39,455 nucleotides of DNA from Alteromonadaceae bacterium (GTDB lineage: Bacteria; Pseudomonadota; Gammaproteobacteria; Enterobacterales; Alteromonadaceae), in the NCBI GenBank assembly GCA_015487235.1, contig WFQC01000173.1, positions 1 to 39,455 on the forward strand, written 5' to 3'. The position numbers and the translations under genes were made by a program. Shown here one piece after another: positions 16,677 to 25,867 of this stretch. The first letter of the stretch is position 1, and the number at the start of each line of letters is the position of its first letter. The notes beneath the pieces were generated by a model. The model saw only the letters and a program-made list of their open reading frames with translations. It ran no database searches and had not been told where the DNA came from.

Positions 16677-17420
16677 ATGTCAGCACCTACCTCATCAACG
16701 GCTATTCATGTTTTTTTAGTAGAAGATGATCAGTCACTTGCTTCATTAGTAAAAGATTATTTTATTTTACAAGGTTTTAAAGTTTCTGTTGAAGAACGCG
16801 GCGACCTTGCGGTTGATCGCATTTTAAATGAGCAGCCCGATATTGTTATTTTAGATATCATGTTACCGGGTAAAAATGGCTTAGATGTTTGTCGAGAGCT
16901 TAGAGCAACCAGCAAATTACCGATTATTATGTTAACGGCCCGTAGTGATGAAATAGATCAAATAGTGGGCTTAGAAGTGGGTGCTGATGATTACGTCCCA
17001 AAACCAGCCCAACCTCGATTATTATTAGCGCGTATTAACGCCTTATTACGTCGAGTTACTCCTAAAAATACAGAAACAGAACCTGAAGAAAATAATAAAG
17101 TATTAACCTTTGGTGAATTAAGTATTGATGCATCAAAACAAGAAGTTTACTGGCAAAATAATCTTATTGAATTAACCACCAATGAGTTTGATCTACTGCA
17201 TTTATTAGCAAGCCACGCTGGGCATATTCTTTCTCGTGACGATTTACTCAATAAACTACGCGGCTTTGGCTACGATGGTATGGATAGAACCATTGATATG
17301 CTCATTTCACGGTTAAGAAAAAAGTTTTCTGACGACCCCAGTAAACCTAAACGCATAAAAACTGTATGGAAAAAAGGCTATTTATTTGTGGCAGAAGCGT
17401 GGCAAACTGACGGCACATAG
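16677..17420 (+). CDS. OmpR-family response regulator, RstA-like
   Basis: A DNA-binding response regulator. The receiver domain has the acidic pocket E16-D17-D18, phosphoacceptor D60 (VILDIMLPG), T87 (MLTA) and conserved K109 (PKP). A C-terminal winged helix follows (about 140-240, ELTTNEFDLLHLLASHAG and TIDMLISRLRKK). The 247 residues fit the OmpR class. The sequence around RGD, ILDIMLPGKNG and GADDY most resembles E. coli RstA, by eye only. An AAGGA ribosome site precedes ATG 16677. Only two bases separate the stop from the kinase start, so the two form one unit. The likely targets are the upstream envelope genes. Confidence 0.93.
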   Translation: MSAPTSSTAIHVFLVEDDQSLASLVKDYFILQGFKVSVEERGDLAVDRILNEQPDIVILDIMLPGKNGLDVCRELRATSKLPIIMLTARSDEIDQIVGLEVGADDYVPKPAQPRLLLARINALLRRVTPKNTETEPEENNKVLTFGELSIDASKQEVYWQNNLIELTTNEFDLLHLLASHAGHILSRDDLLNKLRGFGYDGMDRTIDMLISRLRKKFSDDPSKPKRIKTVWKKGYLFVAEAWQTDGT

Positions 17421-17422
17421 TT

Positions 17423-18718
17423 ATGATAGGTAATTTATTTGTTCGCCTATACTTAGTATTAATCATTGCTTTTATCGGCTTAGGTATTAGCATTGACACT
17501 TATTTTGAACAGCAAGAATCAGCCTATGATCTGACCTCTGACATAGAACTACACAAAGGTACTTTCTTTTTACTTAATAAAGAATTACAAAGCTTACCTA
17601 GCAATGAGCGCGAACAATATTTGCAAATTATAGCGCCTTCTTTTGGCTTTCCTATTCAACTTGCCGAATTAAATCATTTTAGCTTTACCCCTGAACAAAA
17701 TAAGTATTTAAATCAAGGCGGCATTGTTTCTCGCTATGATGATCAACTAGGTAAAGCATGGTTTTTTCAAAAGCTTAATAACGACTCAAAAATGCTCGTA
17801 ATTGGCCCTATTTTATTAGAGCCAAATGGTTCAACCAATTTAATTACCAACACCATCTTTTTTCTTGGCTTAGCCCTTATTATTTTTATTTGGGCGTGGC
17901 CATTATCAAAAGGCTTACAAAAGTTAACCAAAGCGGCAATAGCATTTGGTCAAGGTGATTTTTCAGCGCGAGCATCAACCAAAACATCAGCACCTTTAGT
18001 TGAACTAGCCACACGCTTTAATGCTATGGCTAGTAGAATACAACGTTTAATTAAATCTCATAAAGAGCTTTCTCATGCAGTCTCTCATGAATTAAGAACG
18101 CCTATTGCCCGTCTACGTTTTGCGATGGAAATGGTGCGAGAATTAGAAGACAAAAATCAACAAGAAAAATATTTACACACCATGGATGATAATATTGAAG
18201 AGCTCGACGGTTTAGTGGATGAGCTCCTCACCTATGCGCGTTTTGATCGCGAAGAGCCTGATTTACAAATAAAACAACAAAACATTATTGCCACTTGTTA
18301 TCAAGTTATTGAAAAATTTAGCTTAACCCATAGTCATTTAACTATTCGCTGTGTAAATCTACCCACTGAGACAATACTGTGCGCTTTTGATGATGACGCC
18401 ATTACACGTGCCTTAGATAATATTATTCGTAACGCTTGTCGCTATGCAAAAAGCACTATTGAGATCAGTGCACAAATTAATGCCGAACGTGTGATACTTA
18501 CTATTGACGATGACGGTTGCGGCATTCCACAAGAGTCACGTCAGAAGTTATTTGATCCTTTTGTTCGTCTAGATCAAAGCCGAGATCGTAACTCAGGTGG
18601 TATTGGTCTAGGGCTTGCCATGGTCAAAAAACTGGTAGAGTTACATCAAGGTGACGTTTGTGTAGACTGTGCACCATTAGGTGGTGCTCGTTTTCAGCTA
18701 CGCTGGCCAGTACACTAA
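17423..18718 (+). CDS. Sensor histidine kinase, RstB-like
   Basis: The inner-membrane sensor partner of the preceding regulator. It has two membrane segments (about 5-24 and 140-160) around a periplasmic domain of some 110 residues. A HAMP region, the dimerisation box SHAVSHELRTP with phosphoacceptor H222, and a HATPase domain with N box (IIRNACRYA), DDDGCGIP and GGIGLGLA follow. The 431 residues are complete. ATG 17423 has no clear ribosome site and depends on coupling with the regulator. No terminator is evident before the HDOD gene 73 bases on. The signal is not known; RstB responds to acid and Mg2+ in E. coli, which may not apply. Confidence 0.93.
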   Translation: MIGNLFVRLYLVLIIAFIGLGISIDTYFEQQESAYDLTSDIELHKGTFFLLNKELQSLPSNEREQYLQIIAPSFGFPIQLAELNHFSFTPEQNKYLNQGGIVSRYDDQLGKAWFFQKLNNDSKMLVIGPILLEPNGSTNLITNTIFFLGLALIIFIWAWPLSKGLQKLTKAAIAFGQGDFSARASTKTSAPLVELATRFNAMASRIQRLIKSHKELSHAVSHELRTPIARLRFAMEMVRELEDKNQQEKYLHTMDDNIEELDGLVDELLTYARFDREEPDLQIKQQNIIATCYQVIEKFSLTHSHLTIRCVNLPTETILCAFDDDAITRALDNIIRNACRYAKSTIEISAQINAERVILTIDDDGCGIPQESRQKLFDPFVRLDQSRDRNSGGIGLGLAMVKKLVELHQGDVCVDCAPLGGARFQLRWPVH

Positions 18719-18791
18719 ATTTGAGTAGCATTTTTTAAGATAAAAGTCTAAGATAAACGCTAACTTTTTAATGAAACCATTAAGTTAAGCC

Positions 18792-19643
18792 ATGGCTAAG
18801 ATGATCACTGTTGATGAGAAAGTACTTGCCGATATCGGGCGTGGGTTTACCATTCCAGCAAGACCAGAATTATTAATCAAATTACAAGATTTAATGTCTC
18901 AACAAGAGCCAGATCTGAATGAAATTGCTGACACCATTGCTTTAGACGTTGCCACATCAGCCACCATACTCAAAACAGTTAATTCCCCACTCTATGGTCT
19001 TGCTCGCAGTATTTCAGATATAAAAAAGTCTGTTCGTTATCTCGGTATTCAAGGGGTTTATAGTTTAGTCACAAGTTGCTTACTAAAACGCGGCTTTGAG
19101 CAAAACAATAGTGGTATTGCTTTAGATGAATTTTGGCTAAATAGCACCAATATTGCCAATACGGCTGTTTATATTGGTAAACAAATCAAACATCGAATTT
19201 CAAGTGAAAAGTTGTTTACCATCGGTTTATTTCATGACTGTGGTATTCCTGTGATGGCGATAAAATATGATAATTATCAAGCCTGCTTAGATTATTCTAT
19301 TAATAACCCGAGCAAAACCCTACCAGAAATAGAAGAAAGCCTTTATAACATAAATCATGCAACCTTAGGCTACTATGTGGCCTCATCTTGGCGTTTACCC
19401 AAAGATATATGCCAATTAATTCTTCGTCACCATGATCGTGATTTTTTAAATAAACTTGATGGTAGTGAATTACAACTTGCCTATGCCATTATAAAAATGG
19501 CAGAAAACATTACCTATCAACATAAACATTTTCGTGATTGTGCTGACTGGCCTTATGTATGCGATACCGTTTTTACTGTGCTCGATATCGATGAGTATCA
19601 ATATCAAGATATTATCGAAGATATAAATGAGCAGCTAATTTAA
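18792..19643 (+). CDS. HDOD domain protein
   Basis: A cytoplasmic signalling protein of 283 residues made essentially of one HDOD domain, an HD-like fold lacking full catalytic metal sites in most members. Typical signs are the ARPELLIKLQDLM start, the VATSATILKTVNSPLYGL stretch, SVRYLGIQGVYSLV and LFHDCGIPVM. A late LRHHDRDF histidine cluster is also present. HDOD proteins often work in chemotaxis, c-di-GMP or stress networks without known enzyme activity. No partner domain is fused. It is transcribed with the two-component genes or alone, and it converges on the RND permease gene. Confidence 0.9.
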   Translation: MAKMITVDEKVLADIGRGFTIPARPELLIKLQDLMSQQEPDLNEIADTIALDVATSATILKTVNSPLYGLARSISDIKKSVRYLGIQGVYSLVTSCLLKRGFEQNNSGIALDEFWLNSTNIANTAVYIGKQIKHRISSEKLFTIGLFHDCGIPVMAIKYDNYQACLDYSINNPSKTLPEIEESLYNINHATLGYYVASSWRLPKDICQLILRHHDRDFLNKLDGSELQLAYAIIKMAENITYQHKHFRDCADWPYVCDTVFTVLDIDEYQYQDIIEDINEQLI

Positions 19644-19652
19644 GCTGCTCAT
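19627..19652. terminator. Stem-loop spanning the HDOD stop codon
   Basis: ATGAGCAGCT and AGCTGCTCAT form a perfect ten-base stem with a six-base loop. The stem starts inside the HDOD coding end and covers its stop. Neither side has a T run, so termination is uncertain. It lies between two convergent genes. Confidence 0.45.
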
Positions 19653-19675
19653 ACTGTTTGGCGCATACTCGCTTT

Positions 19676-22600
19676 TTAATTGCTGACAAACTTACCATGA
19701 AGATAAGCTTTCACCTCATTAAGCAATAAACGAAAATCTTCTTTTACAATATATAAAGCAGGGATCAAAAAGAGTGTGATCACTGTGGCAAAAACAATAC
19801 CAAAACCAAGCGATATCGCCATAGGTATAATAAATTGTGCCTGTAGGCTGCTTTCAAATAGCATCGGTAAAATACCAAAGAAAGTGGTGAGTGATGTTAA
19901 CAAAATTGCGCGAAAACGCTGGGTACCAGACTGAATAACCGCGTCTATTAGTTTTATTCCTTCCGCTTTGGCTTTGTTGATAAAATCAACCATGATCAAA
20001 CTGTCATTTACCACCACACCCGTTAGCGCAATAAAGCCATACATCGACATCATATTGATGGTTTTACCCATTAACCAATGCCCAATAATAGCGCCAATAA
20101 TACCAAAGGGGATCACTGACATAATAACAATCGGTTGCGTATAAGATTTGGTTGGAATAGCAATAAGCCCATAAATCAAAAAGAGCGCTCCAATAGCGGC
20201 AATACCTAATTGACGTAAAAAGTCTTTCTGCTCTTTACCAGCACCTTCTAAACCATATTTAACTGCTGGATAGTCAGCCAATATTTTTGGTATGGTTTCT
20301 TCACTCATTTGAGCAATTACCTTACGTGACTGCACTTTATCAGGATCAATATCAGCAGAAATAGTAATAGAGCGTTTTTGATTAACGCGTGTAATGGTTG
20401 AAAAGCCTTGTCCTAAAGCAATATCAGCGACTTGATAAAATGGCACTTGCTCGCCACTAGGCGTTCTGATCCACATATCTTCTAAATCAGCCACTGAAAT
20501 ACGGTGTTCTTTAGGGTAACGCACCATAACTTTTAGCTCGTCTCGCCCTCGTTGAATACGCTGTGCTTCTTCACCATAAAATGCTTGACGAACTTGCTTG
20601 GCAAGGTCTGATAACGTTAAACCTAATACTTCTGCTTCTGGTTTAATACTTAATTTAATTTCTTGGCTGCCGCGACTAAAAGAATTACGAATATCATAAA
20701 CACCATCGTATTGTGATAAAGCATCTTGAATTGCCAAAGCAGCAGCTTCAACTTGGTCGTTATCACGCCCTGTTAATTGAAACTCTATAGCAGCACCACC
20801 ACCAGCATTAGTACCAGCATAGAAACGTAATTCTCGCGTGCCGGGCACTTCACCAATACGATTTCGCCATAATTTTTCAATATCGTAAGCACTTAGCTCT
20901 CTTTTTTCTGCTTTAACCAACTCAAGTACAAAAGAAGCTTGCGTATTGCCATTAGTAAAAATCATCACATGTTTAATAAAACTTTCACCGTGAGTTTTAT
21001 TTTCTTCTGCTACGTCTAAAGCTGCCTGATAGATACGTTCAATGACTTTATTACGCTCATGAGGTGCAGTACCATCAACCATTACCAAATTACTGCGAAT
21101 AAAATCGCTGGGCACCGACGGAAAAACTTCAACTTTCACTAAAGAGCCAACAATAAGCCCAACCGATAAAATTAGCACTGCCGTAAAAATAGCCATGGTG
21201 TTATAGCGTTTTTGTAAGGCTTTTTCTAATAGTGGTTTATAGGTGTGATGAATAAAGTTATCGAGTTTTTGTTTAAATTTAAATTGAAAGCGTTCAATAA
21301 AATTGGCGTTATTTTCATCGATTGGCTTATATTTCATGTGTGCCAAATGAGCGGGTAAAATCCATTTAGACTCAATCAATGAAAATAATAAACACAAACT
21401 CACTACTATGGCAATCGCACGAAAAAACGCAGCAAAAGAAGCATCTATCATCAATAAAGGCGCAAAAGCGGCAATAGTTGTCAGAACACCAAACGTCGCT
21501 GGCATAGCAACTTTCATGGTACCGCGAATAATATTGTCGGTTGAATGCCCATATTTGGAGATTTCAGAATAGGCGCTTTCAGCAATTACAATAGCATCGT
21601 CAACCACTATCCCTAAGACCATAATAAAAGCAAACAGGCTGATCAAATTAATTGTGACAGACCATTCGCCTAATAAAGGCATGATCATAAAAGCCCCAAA
21701 AAAGCTGATCGGAATACCCAACATCACCCAAAAGGCTATTTTGATCCGTAAAAATAACGCTAATACTAAGAAAACCAATAATGAGCCCATAAGTAAATTG
21801 GTGATCATCATATCTAGGCGCGCTAAAAGATAATAAGAAGAGTCACCCCAAATAGTTAAATGCGCACCTTCAGGCAGGTTCTTATTTTTTTCCGCAACGT
21901 ACTTTTTAATTTCTTCTGCAATTTCTAAATCATTTTGATCGCCTGTTGACTCAACTCGAATTGTTGAAGTGTCTTCACCATCAAATAGCGCAAAGTCATC
22001 ACTTTCAACAAAGCCATCTTTAATTACCGCAATATCTGCTAACGTAAGCCTCGTGCCATCAGGAGCTACTCTTAGCACTAAGTCGCCATATTCTTGGCCA
22101 GTATAAGCTTGCCCTTGTGTGCGAATTAAAATGTCACCACCACGTGTTTTTATTGACCCGCCCGGCATATCTAATGAAGAATTACGTACCGCACGACTCA
22201 CTTCATCAAAGGTAAGTTGGTATTCTTGTAATTTGGCTTCAGACAATTCGATACTGATCTCATAATCACGATTACCCACAACATCTACCATATTGACACT
22301 AGGTAGTGCCACCAGCTCATCACGAATATTTTGAGCAAGTTGTTGACGAGTACGACGATCCATTGAACCACTTACCGAAAGCCACATCATTTGGCTTTTA
22401 AATTCACGTTTGGTTACCAGAGGTTTTTCTGTTTGTGCAGGAAAGGTGGTAATAGAGTCAACTTGCATTTTTATTTCATCAAGCTTTTCAGATAATGAAT
22501 AACCTGACTGCAATTCAATATTTACAATACCTACGCCTTCATTTGCGGTAGAGGTTATACGCTTAATACCATCAATATTTTCAATCGCTTCTTCTACTTT

Positions 22601-22819
22601 GAGGATCACCGAAGATTCAACTTCTTCAGGCGCCGCCCCTAAATGTAAAACACGTACTTGAATACTATTAGGGTTAAATTCTGGAAAAGCTTTTTTATTG
22701 ATATGCTGATATGAAATAAAACCCGCAATAATAATAAAAATCATCAAAAGGTTGGCGGCCACACTATTGCGTGCAAACCACGCAATTAACCCCGTTAACT
22801 TTTCAGCTGCTTGACTCAT
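19676..22819 (-). CDS. RND-family efflux permease (AcrB/HAE1-like)
   Basis: The inner-membrane proton-driven pump of a tripartite efflux system. At 1047 residues it has the usual RND layout: one N-terminal helix (about 18-36), a large periplasmic loop, a helix bundle, a second loop and a final bundle. The fourth helix carries GIVVDDAIVIAE, with the paired aspartates used for proton transfer. The repeat-related segment GVVVNDSLIMVDF has asparagine at the second position. Other RND signatures are FRAIAIVVSLCLLFSLIESKW and MPMLFESS-like segments. Its ATG overlaps the stop of the fusion protein as ATGA, so translation is coupled. No outer-membrane channel gene is nearby, so a TolC-like partner elsewhere is expected. 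Substrate unknown. Confidence 0.94.
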   Translation of the reverse strand: MSQAAEKLTGLIAWFARNSVAANLLMIFIIIAGFISYQHINKKAFPEFNPNSIQVRVLHLGAAPEEVESSVILKVEEAIENIDGIKRITSTANEGVGIVNIELQSGYSLSEKLDEIKMQVDSITTFPAQTEKPLVTKREFKSQMMWLSVSGSMDRRTRQQLAQNIRDELVALPSVNMVDVVGNRDYEISIELSEAKLQEYQLTFDEVSRAVRNSSLDMPGGSIKTRGGDILIRTQGQAYTGQEYGDLVLRVAPDGTRLTLADIAVIKDGFVESDDFALFDGEDTSTIRVESTGDQNDLEIAEEIKKYVAEKNKNLPEGAHLTIWGDSSYYLLARLDMMITNLLMGSLLVFLVLALFLRIKIAFWVMLGIPISFFGAFMIMPLLGEWSVTINLISLFAFIMVLGIVVDDAIVIAESAYSEISKYGHSTDNIIRGTMKVAMPATFGVLTTIAAFAPLLMIDASFAAFFRAIAIVVSLCLLFSLIESKWILPAHLAHMKYKPIDENNANFIERFQFKFKQKLDNFIHHTYKPLLEKALQKRYNTMAIFTAVLILSVGLIVGSLVKVEVFPSVPSDFIRSNLVMVDGTAPHERNKVIERIYQAALDVAEENKTHGESFIKHVMIFTNGNTQASFVLELVKAEKRELSAYDIEKLWRNRIGEVPGTRELRFYAGTNAGGGAAIEFQLTGRDNDQVEAAALAIQDALSQYDGVYDIRNSFSRGSQEIKLSIKPEAEVLGLTLSDLAKQVRQAFYGEEAQRIQRGRDELKVMVRYPKEHRISVADLEDMWIRTPSGEQVPFYQVADIALGQGFSTITRVNQKRSITISADIDPDKVQSRKVIAQMSEETIPKILADYPAVKYGLEGAGKEQKDFLRQLGIAAIGALFLIYGLIAIPTKSYTQPIVIMSVIPFGIIGAIIGHWLMGKTINMMSMYGFIALTGVVVNDSLIMVDFINKAKAEGIKLIDAVIQSGTQRFRAILLTSLTTFFGILPMLFESSLQAQFIIPMAISLGFGIVFATVITLFLIPALYIVKEDFRLLLNEVKAYLHGKFVSN

Positions 22820-24060
22820 AAGGCATCACCTTGCTGAGTTGAATTTGAGCTCTCATTAGCTAAACGTAAACTCATTCCTGCTACTGGTGTTTCTAGCTTA
22901 GTGATAATAATACGTTGATCGGCTAACTGACTATCTTGGCTATAAAGGTAATCGGCATCACTACGCAGTACACTAATATTAAGTATGGCTAACTTATTTT
23001 CTTTATCTAAAACATATACGGTATTCGTTCCGCTGATCGCACTACGCGGAATAGCATAAACAGCAGAGATCGCTTTTCCTTGAATAGTTGCACGCACAAA
23101 GCTACCTACTTGCAAATCAACTTTGTTATTATGTGAACTCGCTTCATTAAGCAAATTGTAAGGATCTTTAACACGTGCAACGGCGTAATAGACACGACTT
23201 TTACTATCAACAAAGCCTTCATAACGCACGATATGGCTTTGCCAAGTTTGCTTTTTTTGATCAAGCATTGAATACAACAGAACAGGATCAAGTTGCTGCT
23301 CAACTTGGTCAATACGACCAGTATTTAAGAAATGTAAATCACGCTTTTTAATCGGTAATCGAACTTCTGCATAGTCAACTGCGAAAGTAACTGCTAACTG
23401 ACTTCCTGCATTTACGTATTGGCCAACATCAGTTCGCTTCTCTTTTAACATCGCATTATAAGGCGCAACAATTTTCGTTTTTTCTAAGCGAATTTTAGCT
23501 TCACGTAAATCAGCTTCAGCTGAAACAACATCAGCTTTAGCTTTTTCAAGTTGCGGTACTCTTAATGCTAAAGCAGGAGCATTTTCAAGAGAGTTACCCG
23601 TTAACAACCATTCTTGCTTTGCCTGTTGTGCTCGACCTTCTTCTTCTAATAAACTCGCTTTAGCTGTTGCTAGTCGCGCTTGTGCTTTGGTTAGGTTGAT
23701 TTGATAAATAGCATCATCAAGCGTTAAGATCCATTCACCTTTTTCAAAAAAACCACCCACTAAAAACTTAGGAGATACTTGCGTAACCATACCTGAAACT
23801 TCAGCAACCAGTGTCGTTTCTGTTCTAGGCTGCACAGTACCTTGGCTTTGAACAACAAAGCGAATTTTTTCTGGTTTGAGGGTAACTACTTCAACCAAAG
23901 GCGACTTAGTAACAACAAGCTTTTTTGCCGGTTTAGGTGAGAATATAGCAACAATTACCACTAAAATTATGGCTGTAAAAATAATTGCAATAGGCGTAAC
24001 AACATAACTTAACGGGATCATACGTCGTTTGTTGTTCATATTAGACTGTGACTTTGTCAT
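22816..24060 (-). CDS. RND membrane fusion protein (periplasmic adaptor)
   Basis: The adaptor joins the permease to an outer-membrane channel. One N-terminal membrane helix (about 20-45) is followed by a biotinyl-lipoyl-like hairpin (VEVVTLKPEKIRF, GTVQPRTETTLVAEVSG). A helical hairpin (about 130-190, KAQARLATAKASLLEEEGRA) and a beta-barrel part (ADYAEVRLPIK, QVGSFVRATI) complete it. The frame opens at GTG 24072, but ATG 24060 (MTKSQ) is better supported because of GG-rich bases upstream; a later ATG is also possible. The gene precedes and overlaps the permease. A palindrome about 95-120 bases upstream may be a regulator site. Confidence 0.93.
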   Translation of the reverse strand: MTKSQSNMNNKRRMIPLSYVVTPIAIIFTAIILVVIVAIFSPKPAKKLVVTKSPLVEVVTLKPEKIRFVVQSQGTVQPRTETTLVAEVSGMVTQVSPKFLVGGFFEKGEWILTLDDAIYQINLTKAQARLATAKASLLEEEGRAQQAKQEWLLTGNSLENAPALALRVPQLEKAKADVVSAEADLREAKIRLEKTKIVAPYNAMLKEKRTDVGQYVNAGSQLAVTFAVDYAEVRLPIKKRDLHFLNTGRIDQVEQQLDPVLLYSMLDQKKQTWQSHIVRYEGFVDSKSRVYYAVARVKDPYNLLNEASSHNNKVDLQVGSFVRATIQGKAISAVYAIPRSAISGTNTVYVLDKENKLAILNISVLRSDADYLYSQDSQLADQRIIITKLETPVAGMSLRLANESSNSTQQGDAL

Positions 24061-24153
24061 GAATAAAACCACTTTTATTAGTTAGCATAGCTTGCTCTAG
24101 CGAAAGAGGCTAAATACGCTCAAAGCCAATATTTTTAAGCAAACACACGAATA

Positions 24154-24180
24154 ACGTTACTTACATACTTTATGTAACGT
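24154..24180 (-). promoter_or_regulatory. Palindromic site, candidate operator of the RND operon
   Basis: ACGTTAC (24154-24160) and GTAACGT (24174-24180) are exact inverted repeats separated by 13 bases. A second palindrome, TTACATA-CTT-TATGTAA, lies between and partly inside them. The site is 94-120 bases upstream of the fusion protein ATG. TetR- or MarR-type operators look like this, but no regulator gene is adjacent. Confidence 0.45.
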
Positions 24181-24316
24181 CTTTATTACTTAATTGATGC
24201 TTTGAAAAATTCCCTCTTCGTTTGAAGCAAGTATAGAAATAGAATTGATAGGATAATCTATAGAAAAGTAAGTAATATTACCAGCTTAACAAAAAGAACA
24301 ATTGTAACAAAAATTA

Positions 24317-24370
24317 TATACCCATGATACTTCAAGATGCGAGTTTCAGGATGCCTGAGCGATTCATGGT
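24317..24370. repeat. Palindromic intergenic repeat, copy 2 (one end degenerate)
   Basis: TATACCCATGATACTTCAAG matches the left ends of copies 1 and 3, and GAGTTTC..GGATGC matches copy 1. The right side (GCCTGAGCGATTCATGG) departs from the expected GAGGTAACATGGGTATA, so this copy has decayed. Confidence 0.75.
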
Positions 24371-24438
24371 CAAGGCGCATCTTTTTATTAATGGTGTTCC
24401 CTTAAAAATAGATAATGCGGTAAAATAACCAACAGTTT

Positions 24439-24816
24439 CTAACTCACAAATTTAGCCCAAGAGAGTAATAATTGGTGAAAGTCATCTAATCCACACTGAC
24501 TTACGGCCGTAAATTGATCATCATGTAAATCATTCTGTAATACTTCTTCTGCAAGCTCTGCGCTACCGTTAAGCATAGTATTGTGCTGAATGGTCACATC
24601 GTTCTCTTCAATAATAACTGAAAACTCATGCCCTGTTATCTGTTCTTCATGGCTTTTTCCTTGTGCAACATTGTTTATTGCCGTTAATATTTCCGCTAAT
24701 TTATTGGTATCTTTGGCTAATTCTATTTCTAGCCATGGCCCAATATTTTGGTGCTCTAACGAAAATTTGGCACTTGCTTTACCTGTTGTTGGATCATTAA
24801 AGAATTCGTATTCCAT
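24439..24816 (-). CDS. yacL: YacL (UPF0231) family protein
   Basis: A conserved cytoplasmic protein of 125 residues, acidic, with no known activity. The start MEYEFFNDPTTGKASAKFS and the SHEEQITGHEFSV segment are typical of the UPF0231/YacL family. ATG 24816 follows GAGC. In E. coli yacL lies directly downstream of acnB. Here it is also in the same orientation and downstream of acnB, but two plus-strand genes are inserted between. That synteny supports the family call. Confidence 0.88.
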   Translation of the reverse strand: MEYEFFNDPTTGKASAKFSLEHQNIGPWLEIELAKDTNKLAEILTAINNVAQGKSHEEQITGHEFSVIIEENDVTIQHNTMLNGSAELAEEVLQNDLHDDQFTAVSQCGLDDFHQLLLSWAKFVS

Positions 24817-24943
24817 AATAGCTCAATAACCGCCATGCGATAGTAATATCAACTATGTTAATTGTAGCAAAAAATTGTCAGAAATTCGTTAAAACCCGTG
24901 ACGATATTATTGCTACACCACTTATTTTTCAGGGTTACATAGC

Positions 24944-24973
24944 ATTCAAATTCGAAAAGTTAACAACATCTAG
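24944..24973 (+). repeat. Upstream repeat element, copy C (diverged)
   Basis: ATTCAAATTCGAAAAGTTAA aligns with the ATTCAAACTCGAAAGGTCAA core of copies A and B, and is followed by AACATCTAG in place of the ACGCCCTAG tail. It lies about 85 bases before the solute-binding protein start at 25057. The relationship is likely but weaker. Confidence 0.4.
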
Positions 24974-25056
24974 CACCTAGTAGCAAAATTGCCTATACTT
25001 AGTTTAGTAGTACCTTAACTAATGGCTAGACTATTAACAGCTAGACTAGGCTCTCT

Positions 25057-25812
25057 ATGAAATTTGTCGCACTTTGCATTATTCTTGGGGTTATCTCATT
25101 TAACAGTTATAGCAATTCACGTGATGAGTTGGTGATAGCCTCATTCATTGAGCCTCCTTTTGTCGCTTTAAAAAACCATCGTTTAATTGGCAGTAATATT
25201 GAGGTGGCTAAGTTGCTTGCCCGTGCAGTTAATTTAAAACCTGTTTTTGTGCGTTGCCCTTTTGCCCGTTGTTTATCAATGGTAAAAGCGGGAAAAGCAG
25301 ATATGATTTTTGGTTTGCGCAAAACGCCTGAACGCGAAAAAGAACTTATTTTTTTATCGCCGCCATTAATGATACAACACTACCCTTTGCGCTTTTTTAC
25401 CTTGGCTAAGCGTAAACTAAAAATAGATAAGTTTGATGATTTATTGCCTTTAACCGTGGGAATATTACGTGGTGCAACTCACTTTGAAGCATTTGATAAT
25501 AATAAAAAAATACACAAATTTGATGTCACTACAAGAAAACAACTCGTTAGTATGTTACTAAAAGGAAGAATAGATACCTTTGCCGACAGAGAAGAATCAA
25601 TCAAGCCATTATTGTCACCTAAAGCTTATCAAACTGAGTTAGCCCTTGCTAATTATCAATATGATCAAGCAGAAGAAAGCTATATTGCTATTTCTAAAAA
25701 ATCTCATATCCATCAATATGCAACACAGTTAACACAGAGCTTACAGCAATTAAGTAATGACGGCACGATTGAAAAAATCATGACCGCAAGGGAGCAATTT
25801 ATTAGGAACTAA
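25057..25812 (+). CDS. Periplasmic solute-binding protein, amino-acid-binding-like (family 3)
   Basis: A 251-residue periplasmic protein with a signal peptide (MKFVALCIILGVISFNSYSNS). The mature part shows the family-3 binding-protein pattern: EPPFVAL, GSNIEVAKLLARAVNL, a SMVKAGKADMIFGLRKTPER segment and VGILRGATHFEAF. A C-terminal lobe (LVSMLLKGRIDTFA, LQQLSNDGTIEKIM) follows. Typical of this group, no transporter permease or ATPase is next to it, so it may act as an orphan receptor domain rather than in uptake. It lies between acnB and yacL and looks like an insertion in an otherwise conserved order. Ligand unknown. Confidence 0.85.
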   Translation: MKFVALCIILGVISFNSYSNSRDELVIASFIEPPFVALKNHRLIGSNIEVAKLLARAVNLKPVFVRCPFARCLSMVKAGKADMIFGLRKTPEREKELIFLSPPLMIQHYPLRFFTLAKRKLKIDKFDDLLPLTVGILRGATHFEAFDNNKKIHKFDVTTRKQLVSMLLKGRIDTFADREESIKPLLSPKAYQTELALANYQYDQAEESYIAISKKSHIHQYATQLTQSLQQLSNDGTIEKIMTAREQFIRN

Positions 25813-25867
25813 TTATTGCGATTAGCGTCTATTAGGTATCATTTTATTCATTACTTATTATATTGCC

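Larger units (their letters stand above)
24061..24438. other. Intergenic region upstream of the RND operon
   Basis: About 380 bases between the RND fusion-protein start and the end of yacL. I see no gene. It holds the palindrome at 24154-24180 and copy 2 of the palindromic repeat near 24317. The remainder is AT-rich and presumably carries the promoter of the efflux operon. Confidence 0.6.
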
